A DNA stretch of 64,000 bases from Hypomyces perniciosus (lineage: Eukaryota > Ascomycota > Sordariomycetes > Hypocreales > Hypocreaceae): positions 6,634,001 to 6,698,000 of the forward strand of contig SPDT01000007.1 of the NCBI GenBank assembly GCA_008477525.1, read 5' to 3'. The stretch's first letter is position 1. Each line of letters begins with the position of its first letter. Under the pieces are notes generated by a model. That model was not told the origin of the DNA, made no database searches, and saw only the letters and a program-made list of their open reading frames with translations. The position numbers and the translations under genes are program-made. Shown piece after piece: positions 50,297 to 61,229 of the stretch.

Positions 50297-50970
50297 TATT
50301 GTTTTGTTCTAGACGTTTCCGAGTATTTTCACTTTCCTTGGCCGCAATAGATTTATATACACCTAGTTATCGACATATTCAGATAAAGACTTAAACCTCT
50401 TTTGATATGTGAAGATACAGCGATGCTCTCTATCATCATGTTTGTCAAGAGTATATGGTCCTTCACCCACCCGCCGTGTCTCTTAAACATAATAACATCT
50501 TTTACGTTTCAAGAATATTCACCGCAATTTAACTCATTACATGCAGCTTGTAGCACACTCACTATTCTGAAAGGAGAAAACAGTGTCATGCAAATGTACG
50601 AGTAATAGGGGGTTATATGGGGGTGCTTTTTCAAGGATCGATGAAGCTTGAATACCCTCCCCGCTTACTGGCCCACACGTTCCTTTCTTGTTCCTTTGTG
50701 ATCTCACCCTTATTAGCGCTGACACCTAGATACTGACTGTCTATGTATGTAGTACTAGTATGCGCAACCATATGTGTTTTATATTAGATTACAGTCACCC
50801 AAACTGGCCTTCTCTTTGCTACCTTCCACTTCAACTTCAACAGCTTGTCTTGGATTCATCCCAATTCTGTGGCTTTCATCATCTTTCATCTCTTTTTCTG
50901 TAAGAAATAAAGATTTCCTCAACCAACCTCCATCCTTAAAACAGCCTCTTATCCCCAAAATTGGCCCCAG
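50297..50970. other. Intergenic, PKS 3' flank and YCII gene promoter
   Basis: About 0.67 kb, AT-rich, no gene recognised on either strand. Confidence 0.55.
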
Positions 50971-51520
50971 ATGTTCAGGCATCTTATCCTCAAGCGCTGC
51001 TCTATCCGATCCCTCCCTCAGTCCACTTCAATACGGAGAACAGTCACTACATCGGCACAAGTGGGATCCAATACCACGCACAATGAAAGGAAAACATTCC
51101 TAGTTATTATCCCAGACGTCACCGGCAGCATCGAGCGCCGTTTTGAGAATCGGCCGTGAGACCTCTTCTAACCGTTGATTTCCTGAAAGTTGCTAAAAAA
51201 AAGGAGCCCAAGTGTGCACCTGAAGGAGATTTATCCTCACGTCGAAAACGGTTCTCTGAAAATTGGTGGTCCCATTCTCAAAAGTCTTCATAAAACCGAG
51301 CAGTCCAAGCCGGATATTTATGGAAGCGCTGTTATTTGGTCCGCTGAGTCGAAGGAAGAGGTTCTCCAGACTCTCAAACAAGACATTTATGTCCGAAATG
51401 GCGTCTGGGACTTCTCAAAGGTACGCTACCTTCCCCCCAGTCACCCTCAGATACTCTCTTGTTGAAACAAATCAGGTGCAAATTTATCATTTCACGCCGA
51501 CTTTTGATCCTCAGTTCTGA
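50971..51520 (+). CDS. YCII-related domain protein with mitochondrial-type presequence
   Basis: Exons 50971-51155, 51213-51420 and 51476-51520 give 145 residues. The first 30 or so residues are rich in Arg, Ser and Thr and lack acidic residues, like a mitochondrial import signal. The rest follows the YCII pattern: FLVIIPDVTGSIERR, NRPVHL at the exon 1-2 joint, GSLKIGGPIL, then GSAVIWSAESKEEV and YVRNGVWDFSKVQIYHF at the C-terminus. YCII proteins are small dimeric ferredoxin-like folds, some with dehalogenase or lactone-related activity in bacteria; function in fungi is mostly unknown. The first intron uses AAG as acceptor, less usual but the only one restoring the conserved RPVHL order. It lies between PKS and hydrolase; membership of the cluster is open. 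Confidence 0.83.
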
Positions 51521-52617
51521 GTGATACATTGAAGGGGTATTGATGGAAGAATTTTAGGCGCAACTGACTGTGTGTTATCACGGATTAAAGGGGTAGAGGC
51601 AGAATATATGTCGTCGAAAGTAAATTGAGGATGGAACTGGATTCTCCATAAAACGCAGAAACCCCTTCAAATTATTTCAGTTCTTTCATTTTCTATTCCA
51701 TAACGGCCGTCGTATGCCTCTTGTTTGAACGTTTGCATCTGAATTCCATACTCCGGAAGCTTGAGACGATTCTCGTTAAGCTGTTACCGGGTTTCATTAT
51801 GCTGGTGTCACCCTTGTGCAACCACTAAATCTCCCAGAAGGTCGCTTCCGCTCCATTGATAAAATTTTACCAACCGCCTTTAGCAGTCCTTCTGTGTTTA
51901 TCTCGGTGTTGTTCAGATCTCAAATAGGTCTTCAACTTCTGCCATTATTTGCACCTCTCCGTCACTATTGTTCCTTCACTCACTATGGCTGTTCATATCT
52001 TCACCGATTGCAGTCATCTACGCCCCAGGCCTCGCTGTCCTCCTGGTCATCATCATTTTTTGATCACAGCTCCTCACTAGCCAGACGTTTGGGCTAACAC
52101 TGAGCGCCGTCAAGCGGCCAAGTCTCATTCCAGCGGTTCCGCAATTTTGTTGTATTACCACTACTACTAGTAGTATCTCGATCCAGAGCCTATTTCTAAC
52201 AAGGGTACTATGGGTACAGGGAACTTGGGGGGCGTGGGGAACAGGCCCTCGTCGATGCTCAGCTGACATGTAAGCTGACTTCGGTGCTAGGCAGTGCACA
52301 CTACCTTACTACTACATAACAAACTACTACATAACAAACCCCTTCCCCCAGCCCCGGTCCCTGTTTAGTAGAATACCCTATGTCTCTACATAGACCAGCA
52401 TCACAATAAATAATGATTTATTACTTCCGTATAGCGGGATTCAACAGTATATATCAGCTGATGCCGTCTTGCCCTGAGGTTGGCAAGATGTGATGCTGCC
52501 AAGTAAACTCTCACAAAAAATTTCATTCTAGAACTGAACAGTTCCCAATAGTTGGTGCGTAACATCAAGAGTGCGAACTCTCAATCCTCCATTTCGCTGT
52601 CTTTGAAAGAACCCAAA
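51521..52617. other. Intergenic region
   Basis: 1.1 kb with no recognisable gene. A 15-nt direct repeat (ACTACTACATAACAA) occurs twice at about 52306-52336. The end is the 5' flank of the serine hydrolase gene. Confidence 0.5.
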
Positions 52618-53520
52618 ATGCGTATCCTTTGCCTCCACGGCCGCGGGACGAACAGTGAGATCTTCGAAAACCAGCTCGGTGAGTCTTTTCTATGGCTTAG
52701 AAAAGGAAGTGCATACAGCACATGTGTTCATGCGATCCTCCGAATTTCCTCAGGGAGTGGTAATTGACTAAATGAACCAACTCTAGCACCCATAATCAGC
52801 CGCCTCCCAAAAAGCTTCATCTTTGACTTTCTCGATGGCGAAGCGACGGTGAACGCTGCGCCGGGGATAGACGCAATCCATCCCGGGCCGTATCTTGCCT
52901 GGCACCGACGACACTTCACCGATGAGATTGCGGCCGCCCACGAATATGTGAACAATGTGATCGAGGAAGACGGGCCATACGATGGTGTCATCGGCTTCTC
53001 CCAGGGCGCCGCTCTAGCAGCCAGCATCATCTTGTCTCATCAGCTCGATGCTTCCTCGGACAAGCCGCGACCATTCAATTTTGCCATCTTTCTCTGCAGC
53101 GTGATGCCCCTGCCGCCATCCACCGAAGTTGGTATTGACGGCACTGAGTATGTAGTCGCCTATGAGAAGGCATTCCCGGACTTCTTTGGGCTCTCAGAAG
53201 AGGAAAAGGCAGCGGAGGTATCCACTTCTTCATTGGGCCAAGTAGCACAGCTCTACGAGGAGATGTCGCCTGTTGGAGGGGATAGGAGCGCGCTACAAGA
53301 GGAGGCCCATGCAAAGATCGATATTCCCACGCTCCATTTGTTAGGCGCTGAAGATCAGTTCCTTTCGTTTGGACAGTATGTCACGGGTCTCTGCGAGGAG
53401 AGGAAGGCAGAGGTCATTATCAGCCAGGGAGGACATGAGGTGCCTCGCTCTGAGGATTTTGTCGAGAGGATAGTGGGACTCATTGAGAGTGTTGTTGAGC
53501 AATCAAAGATGGATTTCTAA
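52618..53520 (+). CDS. FSH1/LovG-like alpha/beta serine hydrolase
   Basis: Exons 52618-52678 and 52787-53520 (108-nt intron, acceptor CTAG) give 264 residues, the usual family length. The N-terminus MRILCLHGRGTNSEIF is the classic start of this family. The triad is visible: S92 in GFSQGA, D210 in GAEDQF and H237 in GGHEVP. No signal peptide, so cytosolic. Known relatives range from housekeeping FSH1 to LovG, which frees lovastatin's nonaketide from its highly reducing PKS. The PKS upstream has no release domain, so a chain-releasing or editing thioesterase role is an attractive inference; the gap of 2.3 kb and the intervening YCII gene keep it unproven. Same strand as the PKS. Confidence 0.92.
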
Positions 53521-54000
53521 GCGCGGTTAATAAGGGATTTGTATTTACGTTTTGGTCGCTTTGGTGCTTTGGTAATTCGAGGTTATAGAGCTTTGGGGTA
53601 TATAGGCAAGCCTATGGATAGAATAGACATGAAGTTCCAAACAACTTATTCCACACGGATTAATGCAAAGAGTGGGATCAATGGGCTAGAAAAGGGTGAT
53701 AAGGCTGGATTTAAAAGCTGTTGTTACTAAGTAGTTTTGTGTTTCCTCGTCCCCTCAACCTACCTAGTGGGCTATCTAAGTTACGTCGCATTCAGAAGGC
53801 CATGAAAGCTAGCCTCGAGTCTCGTGATTGACTCAATATTACTTGTTAATACAATTTTGTCACATAATATATAATAAGACCAATTATCCACACATCACCA
53901 TTTTGCTCGATTTGGGTTTGATGTAATCACCGTTATCCTGGTTGCTCTTTTCTGTCAAAGGTATCATAATAGAATATTTGCAGTGCATTGGTATACAACA
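53521..54000. other. Intergenic, 3' flank of the hydrolase gene and 5' flank of the tRNA
   Basis: About 0.48 kb, AT-rich, no gene seen. Confidence 0.5.
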
Positions 54001-54096
54001 GGGCGTGTGGTCTAGGGGTATGGCGTCTGCTTCGCATCAAGTGAACACCTCACATGCGTCTGCTGAAGGTCCGGGGTTCAATTCCCCGCTCGTCCA
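54001..54096 (+). tRNA. tRNA-Ala (anticodon CGC) with a 24-nt intron
   Basis: The acceptor arm GGGCGTG pairs with CTCGTCC, giving the G3:U70 wobble that marks alanine tRNAs; the discriminator is A. The T arm is CGGGG-TTCAATT-CCCCG. The D arm and a TCTGC/GCTGA anticodon stem fit if about 24 nt (54037-54060) are removed just 3' of the anticodon CGC (54033-54035). The intron contains GCG, which can pair with the anticodon as in normal pre-tRNAs. A short T run (54101-54105) follows as RNA polymerase III terminator. One T:T mismatch in the anticodon stem lowers certainty about the isoacceptor. The spliced length would be 72 nt. Confidence 0.83.
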
Positions 54097-55130
54097 TGTC
54101 TTTTTGCATTTTCTCAGAGCACAGGCTTGCAGCATTTTTTCACTTCCAACATTTCCTTCCTCCCTCTCATAGAGACTTGAGAGGCCTTTCTTTAATTTTT
54201 AATTTTTTATCTTTTTTTTCCCTTTTGTCTTTTAAGAATCCGGGCGACACCGAAGTGAACTAAGTCATACGCGTAAGTCATACGCGAGAGTCAACGTCAT
54301 CGCAGAAGTTTCCCCTCATGTCTTCCTGATCAATCGGATTCGTGCCTCTGGACAGACACTATTTGTGCCTCACTGCTCTCTGGTAATCGCTTACCAATAA
54401 AAAGACGCTCACCTATTGCTTCAAGTAGTGCGGAGGATTAGGCTTAGAAATGATTATCAAGTCCGCGACGCGACGCGAACGGTGAAGAGGCTGCTTCATT
54501 GTCTATTGGCGTCTTGCAGATTGCGTTAGACCATGCCAACTCTAGAATGCCCACTTGGAGTGGCTATCAAAAGGTTATGTATTATGTATCTAGCATTGTA
54601 GTTGAGTGATTCAGACCTCAGAATCACCCGGAATTTATGTAGAATTTATCAGAATTATACAAAGTTCCCCTATTCCTTAACCGCCAGCTCAAGGGTCGAG
54701 CAGCCGCTTCCCAGGTCAAATATCAAGAAACTGAATGACCAACAGAGATTTTGTGTCTATGTTCTCTTCCGTACTCACCTATCAGTGAGTAGACGAGACG
54801 GAGTCAAAGGTACATACCTCCATCTACTCCGTACACCTTCAAGCAACCATCGCAGCCACATATTCGTCATAGACTCCCCCCATATTCGCCACCTCGGAAG
54901 GCTTATTTTTGATCTCCGACGCTGTCGCTCTCGGGCTTCTTCAGATATCCGACATTCCAATTAAAAGTCGGTATGGATTCCCAGGCGAGTTGTTTGTTCG
55001 GCTGCGGCGGAATGGCTGTGTTTCTCTGCCGTCTCGAAGATAAGAAAGCTAAACTTCACCTCTCTATTCTCTCTTCTTCCCTGGTGTGATAATTGGTCAT
55101 ATCTCCCATAGTTCTCCCATAGTTCACACC
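54097..55130. other. Intergenic, upstream of the PDR transporter
   Basis: About 1 kb, no gene recognised. A T-rich stretch lies near 54189-54235, a perfect 13-bp tandem duplication at 54261-54286, and TACTCCGTAC at 54825-54834. Confidence 0.5.
54261..54286 (+). repeat. Perfect tandem duplication of a 13-bp word (TAAGTCATACGCG)
   Basis: Two exact head-to-tail copies, 54261-54273 and 54274-54286, each containing TAAGTCA, one base off a TGAGTCA bZIP site. About 850 nt upstream of the PDR transporter ATG. Regulatory role is a guess. Confidence 0.6.
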
Positions 55131-58100
55131 ATGGACGAGAAAACGGTTTCAGCAGAGCCTGGTGGATCGGAGACGCCACAATCGACTTCATCGACCAGCA
55201 CTGACAGCGCTCTCTCAGGCGAACGCCATCTCGAAGATAGTCATGATGCACCAATTCATGCCCCTATCAGAACAGAGCGTGCCCCAACTGGGACCCCGCA
55301 GCTCAAGAGGAGACGAACTATCCAGACGGAAGATGATCTGTTCAGGGTCCTTTCCCGACGTCGAACAAATGCGACCGGCTTATCTGCCGCTGAGCAGGAG
55401 GAGGAGTCACAGGAGGTTGAGCGCCTGATGTCTCGCATGTTTGGTCATGCAAGACAAGAACACAGCGAAGAAGAGCACACACGGCATAGCGGCGTGATTT
55501 TCCGCGATCTCACTGTGAAAGGGGTCGGGCTAGGTGCGAGTCTTCAGCCTACCGTAGGCGACATCTTCTTAGGTCTCCCAAGGACCATCAAGAGCCTGTT
55601 CATAAGGGGCCCAAAAGCTACCTCCGCAAAGCCTCCTGTGAGGGAGCTCATTAGTCATTTCAATGGCTGTGTTCGACCTGGTGAACTGCTTCTTGTCCTG
55701 GGTCGCCCCGGATCGGGATGCACAACGTTTCTCAAGGCATTTTGTAACCAGCGCGCCGGATTTGAAGCTGTGGAAGGAGATGTAAGCTATGGAGGCACTG
55801 AAGCCAAGGAAATGGCAAAGCACTTTCGCGGAGAAGTCATTTATAACCCCGAGGATGACTTACACTATGCCACGCTGTCGGTACGGAGGACTTTGTCGTT
55901 TGCACTTCAGACCCGCACGCCTGGGAAGGAGTCCAGACTTGAGGGTGAAACACGCCAGGAATACGTCAAGGAGTTTCTCAGGGTGGTCACAAAACTCTTC
56001 TGGATCGAGCATACCCTCGGCACCAAAGTAGGAAATGAGTTTATACGTGGTGTGTCTGGCGGCGAAAGGAAGCGTGTAAGCATCGCAGAAGCCATGATTA
56101 CCCGGGCTTCAGTGCAGGGCTGGGACAACTCCAGTAAAGGACTGGATGCCAGTACGGCCTTGGAGTATGTGAGGTCAATCCGAGCCATGACCAACATGGC
56201 TAAAACAACCACTGCTGTCTCGCTCTACCAGGCAGGAGAGTCACTCTTCGAACTGGCAGACAAGGTGCTACTCATTGATGGAGGCAAATGTCTTTACTTT
56301 GGCCCTGCGGAGAAAGCAAAGCAATACTTCCTAGACCTTGGGTTTGACTGTCCAGGACGATGGACAACCGCTGACTTTTTAACATCCGTCAGCGATGAAC
56401 ATGAACGCAGCATTCGCCCCGGGTGGGAACAGCGCATTCCGCGGTCTCCAGGGGAATTCTTCGATGCCTACAGAAAGAGCTACATTTACAAGGAGAATAT
56501 CGAGGACATGGAGGACTTCGAGAAGCATTTGGGGCAGCAAATTGAGGAGCGAGCCGCATACCTGTCCAAGAAGACGGCTGAGAGGAATTACACGCTCTCG
56601 TTCCATCAGCAAGTCATCGCCTGTACTAAGCGCCAGTTTCTCATCATTATTGGCGATCGGGCATCTCTCTTTGGCAAATGGGGCGGTCTGTTGTTCCAAG
56701 GTCTTATCGTAGGCAGTCTCTTCTATAATTTGCCTGCGACAGCAGCAGGGGCGTTTCCTCGCGGTGGTACACTCTTCTTCCTCTTGTTATTCAACGCCTT
56801 GCTAGCACTCGCCGAGATGACGGCGGCGTTCTCTTCAAAACCTATCATGCTCAAGCACAAGTCGTTTTCGTTCTACCGTCCTGCCGCCTATGCCATCTCG
56901 CAGACCGTTGTCGACGTTCCCTCGGTCTTCATTCAGGTGTTTCTCTTCAACACAATCATCTATTTCATGGCCCATCTGGCGCGGACGGCGTCTCAATACT
57001 TCATCACCACGCTAATCCTATGGCTCGTCACCATGATTACCTATGCTTTCTTCCGGGCAATTGCTGCTTTTTGCCCAACCATGGACGAGGCGACACGCTT
57101 TACAGGCATCTCAGTTCAGATTCTCATCGTATACACCGGCTACTTGATTCCTCCAGGCTCTATGCATCCGTGGTTCAGCTGGCTTCGGTGGATCAACTGG
57201 ATTCAGTATGGATTTGAGTGTCTTATGGCCAACGAGTTTACCGGACTGGATCTTGAGTGCGTCCCTCCGTATCTGGTGCCTCAGGGCCCGGGAGTGTCTC
57301 CACAACACCAATCTTGCACTCTTCAAGGTGGTAGACCCGGCGAGTTGTCCGTCGAAGGCGCAGCATACATAGATGAAGCCTTTTCATATAGGAGGTCGCA
57401 TCTTTGGCGTAACTTTGGCTTCTTGTGGGCCTTCTTCATTTTTTTCGTCTGCCTGACGGTCCTGGGAATGGAAATCATGAAGCCAAACGCTGGTGGAGGA
57501 GCAATTACTGTCTTCAAGAGGGGCCAGGTCCCAAAAAGTGTAGAGTCGTCCATCGAAAATCGTGGCAAGGATCTGGGGAAAGACGAAGAGTCGGGCCTGG
57601 TGTCTCACACAACTCCGGTTATGGGTGACGAGAGCCGGGATCCCGAGCAGCACGACGACCAAAGTGAGGGTCCAAAGCTTGCCAAGAATGAGACGGTCTT
57701 TACGTTTCGCAAAATTAATTACACGATACCATATGAGAAGGGACAAAGAAAACTGCTGCAAGACGTTCAAGGCTACGTTCGTCCTGGAAGGCTCACTGCT
57801 CTCATGGGTGCCTCAGGTAACGTGGACCGACCCAGACATCCCCCCCCTTCTTAGAGACTCCAGAACGTGCTAACTTGTTGATTTAGGTGCCGGGAAAACA
57901 ACTTTGCTCAACGCTCTTGCACAACGACTCAACTTTGGAACTATAACGGGCGATTTTCTGGTGGATGGCCGGCCGCTGCCCAAGTCGTTCCAGCGGGCCA
58001 CTGGGTTTGCCGAACAGATGGACGTCCATGAGCCCACCGCAACCGTTCGCGAGGCGCTGCAATTCTCTGCCCTCCTCCGCCAGCCTCGAGAGGTTCCCAG

Positions 58101-59697
58101 GGAGGAAAAGCTTGCGTATTGCGAGACAATTATCGAGTTGCTCGAGATGCGAGACATTGCTGGTGCCACCATTGGCCAAGTTGGCGAAGGCCTGAACCAG
58201 GAACAGCGCAAGAGGTTGACGATCGGAGTCGAGCTGGCTTCGAAGCCGGAATTACTCATGTTCCTCGATGAGCCCACATCTGGGCTTGACTCTGGTGCCG
58301 CGTTTAATATTGTGCGGTTTCTGCGAAAGCTTGCCGATGCGGGCCAGGCCGTGTTGTGTACGATTCATCAACCGTCGGCTGTGCTCTTTGAACACTTTGA
58401 CGAACTCCTGTTGCTCAAGTCTGGTGGCCGCGTGGTGTATCACGGGCCCTTGGGCAAGGACAGTCAGGATTTGATCCGATATTTTGAATCCCATGGTGCT
58501 CAAAGATGTCTGCCGGATGCAAACCCTGCAGAGTACATGCTGGAGGCCATCGGTGCAGGAGATCCAAACTACCACGGCCAGGATTGGGCAGATGTATGGG
58601 CGGCATCGTCAGCGCACGACGCACGTTCTCACGAAATCGAAGACATGATCGCCACGCGTCAGAGCGTAGAACTGTCCCAGAACCTCAAAGACGACAGAGA
58701 GTACGCGTCCCCGCTATCTCAACAAACCCTTGCTGTCGTTAAGCGAGCGTTCATATCGTACTGGCGCTCGCCTAACTATATCGTCGGCAAGTTCATGCTG
58801 CACATTCTCACCGGTCTCTTCAACTGCTTCACCTTCTGGCGTCTCAGCTACACGACCATCGACTACCAGAACCGCCTCTTCTCCATCTTCATGACCCTCA
58901 CCATTTCCCCGCCCCTGATCCAGCAGCTTCAGCCCGTGTTTCTCCACTCGCGAAACATATTCCAGTCGCGTGAGAACAAGGCGAAGATCTACTCTTGGTT
59001 CGCGTGGGTTACCTCAGCTGTCGTCGTCGAGATTCCGTATGCCATCATCGCCGGAGGCATTTACTTCTGCTGCTGGTGGTGGGGAATATTTGGAACCCGC
59101 GTGTCTGCCTTCACCTCTGGCTTTTGCTTTTTGCTCATCCTCGTCTTTGAGCTGTACTACGTCAGCTTCGGACAGGCAATCGCAGCGTTTGCACCCAACG
59201 AGCTCCTGGCGTCTCTGCTCGTGCCCATCTTCTTCCTCTTCGTCGTGAGCTTCTGCGGTGTCGTCGTGCCGTTTGCCCAGCTGCCCACGTTCTGGCGAAG
59301 CTGGATGTACTGGCTGTCGCCATTCCACTACCTGATAGAAGCGTTCCTCGGCGCGACGATTCATGATCATCCCGTCAGGTGCGACGAGAGCGAGTTCGCC
59401 AGGTTCAGCCCACCACCTGGCCAGACGTGCGAGAGCTATGTCAGTCAGTATATCAGCCAGGCTGGTGGCTATGTCCAGACTGGTGCAGATGGGCTGTGCG
59501 AGTTCTGTCAGTATGCAACAGGCGATGAGTTTGGCCGGGGCTTTAATGTTGAGTATGCACACATTTGGAGGGACTTTGGCATTTTCTGTGGTTTTATTGC
59601 CTTTAACTATGCAGTCATATATATTGCCACATGGTTCAGGTTCAAGGCGAAAAATCCGTTCAAGAGTCTTCTGGCTAGGAGGAAAGAGGACACCTAG
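55131..59697 (+). CDS. PDR-type (ABCG) full-size ABC transporter
   Basis: Exons 55131-57816 and 57887-59697 give 1,498 residues. The order is NBD1-TMD1-NBD2-TMD2, the reverse layout of the PDR family. NBD1 has GRPGSGCTT near residue 190, where Cys replaces the Walker A Lys as is normal for the family, and VSGGERKR near 305. NBD2 has GASGAGKTT near 895, split by the intron, a degenerate signature LNQEQRKR, and LDEPTSGLD near 1022. Each membrane half has about six helices. Such pumps in the plasma membrane expel azoles, other toxic hydrophobics and host or self metabolites. The ATG at 55131 is followed by a Ser/Thr-rich N-terminal tail as usual; an open frame extends upstream without better support. 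It could belong to the metabolite locus or be a general resistance pump; the tRNA between them argues mildly for the latter. Confidence 0.96.
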
Positions 59698-59915
59698 GGG
59701 TATAAGAAGTGTTTACACATATACAGCAAACCTAATTTTTTGTAAACTTGCATATAACACTAGATTGAAACCAATAAATAAACTGATGCAAGAAAATCCT
59801 CAACCTCAAGATATTGTAGGGTAAGTCTTGGGTAGCAAATATTCAGGAGGCATGGCGCCAACCCAGTTGCAGAGGTGGGCCATAACCCCGATTAATGCAT
59901 TTATGCATCGCACCA

Positions 59916-59921
59916 TATAAA
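59916..59921 (+). promoter_or_regulatory. TATA box of the histidine phosphatase gene
   Basis: TATAAA 182 nt upstream of the chosen ATG at 60103; the distance implies a leader of about 150 nt carrying the upstream ATGs. Confidence 0.5.
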
Positions 59922-60017
59922 TGTATTTAAAGCGACGCCCATTCCATTGAAAAAAAAACTTCTTCCTACCCTCTTCACTCTGATATTATTCCCTCTTCTC
60001 CAGAGCCCCAAGAAAGC

Positions 60018-60053
60018 ATGGCCGACAAGACAGCACCGTCCTCACCTCCATGA
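60018..60053 (+). promoter_or_regulatory. Upstream ORF of 11 codons in the phosphatase leader
   Basis: ATG at 60018 to TGA at 60051-60053, ending 49 nt before the main ATG. A second upstream ATG at 60050 opens a different frame that overlaps the main start. If transcription begins near the TATA box, both would dampen translation. Confidence 0.4.
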
Positions 60054-60102
60054 CGTGGAGCATCGCGCTCCGAAGCTGTCTGTTACCACCTCAATCCCAA
60101 TC

Positions 60103-60882
60103 ATGCACCTTTTCCTCATCCGCCATGGCGAAACCGTCGACAACGTCGCTGGCCTGTACGCGGGATCTCGAGACTCGGCCTTGACTTCGCACGGCGTCCT
60201 TCAGGCTCGCCGACTCGCGTCTCATCTTGCCGAGAAGACTGCGCTGAAGTACATCTTCTCGTCCAATCTCCAGCGAGCTGTCAAGACCGCCGAGGCGATT
60301 GCTTCGGATCAGAGTCATGTGCATTCCGTGGATGCTCCCGTCGTGCAGTTGGCTGCTCTGCGGGAGAAGGACTTTGGTAGCAATGAGGGTGTCAAGTTCG
60401 GTGACTCGAGGGGCACATCTGAGGTCAGGCAACGCGCTTGTGATGCCGAGACTACAGAGTCGATGGAGGCACGGATGGACAGCTTCTTGAACGAGCAGCT
60501 AGTGCCCTTGTTGCGCACTGAGTCTACCGCATCCTCTGGCTGCGCGATTGTTGCTCACGGCATTATCCTCGGTGTTCTCTACAAGGCTCTTTGCGAACGA
60601 GTTGGCCGAGGCGGCATCACCGTCGATCCCAATCCCAGTGCTGCAGGATCGCTGCTTGCTCCCCCCTTCTGGGACAACACTGGGTATCTTGAATGCCTTG
60701 TGTCCCTTGCTCCAGGGCCTGCTAATCCCCAGTCGGTGGCCTTCAAGCTGCACATCAAGCAGGTCAACTGCGTAACTCACCTCAAGGATCTGAAAAAGAC
60801 CCGTGGTGGCATTGGCAGTGCTGCATATGATGATAAACAGCAGACCCTGACATCGTTCTTTCCTGCAGCGCCGAAAGGCTGA
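60103..60882 (+). CDS. Histidine phosphatase (phosphoglycerate-mutase-like) with C-terminal PIP-box-like tail
   Basis: A single exon of 259 residues. The start is the ATG placing LIRHGE at residues 5-10, as in the family; the frame is open further upstream but without ATG. Catalytic H8 in RHGE, the SSNLQRAVKTAE segment near residues 54-65, an acidic catalytic segment (REKDFG, near 88-93) and the second His, H152 in IVAHGI, are all present, so phosphatase activity is likely; the substrate (sugar phosphate or other) is unknown. The last 14 residues are unlike the core: Q246-x-x-L-x-x-F252-F253 matches the PCNA-interacting PIP box. No signal peptide or membrane segment. Its 3' end converges on the Eme1-like gene. 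Confidence 0.9.
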   Translation: MHLFLIRHGETVDNVAGLYAGSRDSALTSHGVLQARRLASHLAEKTALKYIFSSNLQRAVKTAEAIASDQSHVHSVDAPVVQLAALREKDFGSNEGVKFGDSRGTSEVRQRACDAETTESMEARMDSFLNEQLVPLLRTESTASSGCAIVAHGIILGVLYKALCERVGRGGITVDPNPSAAGSLLAPPFWDNTGYLECLVSLAPGPANPQSVAFKLHIKQVNCVTHLKDLKKTRGGIGSAAYDDKQQTLTSFFPAAPKG

Positions 60883-61229
60883 GACGGGTGAGTAACATCT
60901 CGCTGATTCTTTGGCAACTATGGTACGTTTCAAATTTTCATACTTTTACTGCAATTCTTCTTTACCATGATGAGACCGAAAGATTCACAGACCTGTTCCG
61001 AATTATCATGTGGATACAACTTTAGTCCAATCGCTGTCTGACACTATTTACACTTTCCAATCCGTTCTCTTTTATCATTTTGTGGTTTCACGATGCTGAC
61101 TGAGACTTCTTTAGGACCTTGTTTGTTTTCGCCGAGTTCGTAGACATAGATGAATAGATTCGATAATAGATTCGATTGATTGATTGAATGATATTCTCAT
61201 GCCGTGCAATACATCAAGTCGTTTCATGG
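60883..61229. other. Convergent 3' flanks of phosphatase and Eme1-like genes
   Basis: About 0.35 kb, AT-rich, no gene seen. Confidence 0.5.

Larger units (their letters stand above)
59698..60102. other. Promoter and 5' leader of the histidine phosphatase gene
   Basis: About 0.4 kb with no other gene. It holds the TATA box at 59916-59921, the palindrome ATGCAT-TT-ATGCAT at 59895-59908, and two upstream ATGs (60018 and 60050). Confidence 0.6.

Noticed and set aside
54001..54096. tRNA-Pro, because of the GTCTAG D-arm
   Set aside because: The G3:U70 pair, acceptor end CTCGTCCA and anticodon CGC fit alanine; no NGG anticodon can be placed in the loop.
59947..60102. Upstream extension of the histidine phosphatase to a hydrophobic N-terminus
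   Set aside because: The extension begins at a non-ATG codon; the ATG at 60103 places the RHGE motif where the family has it and lies downstream of a TATA box.
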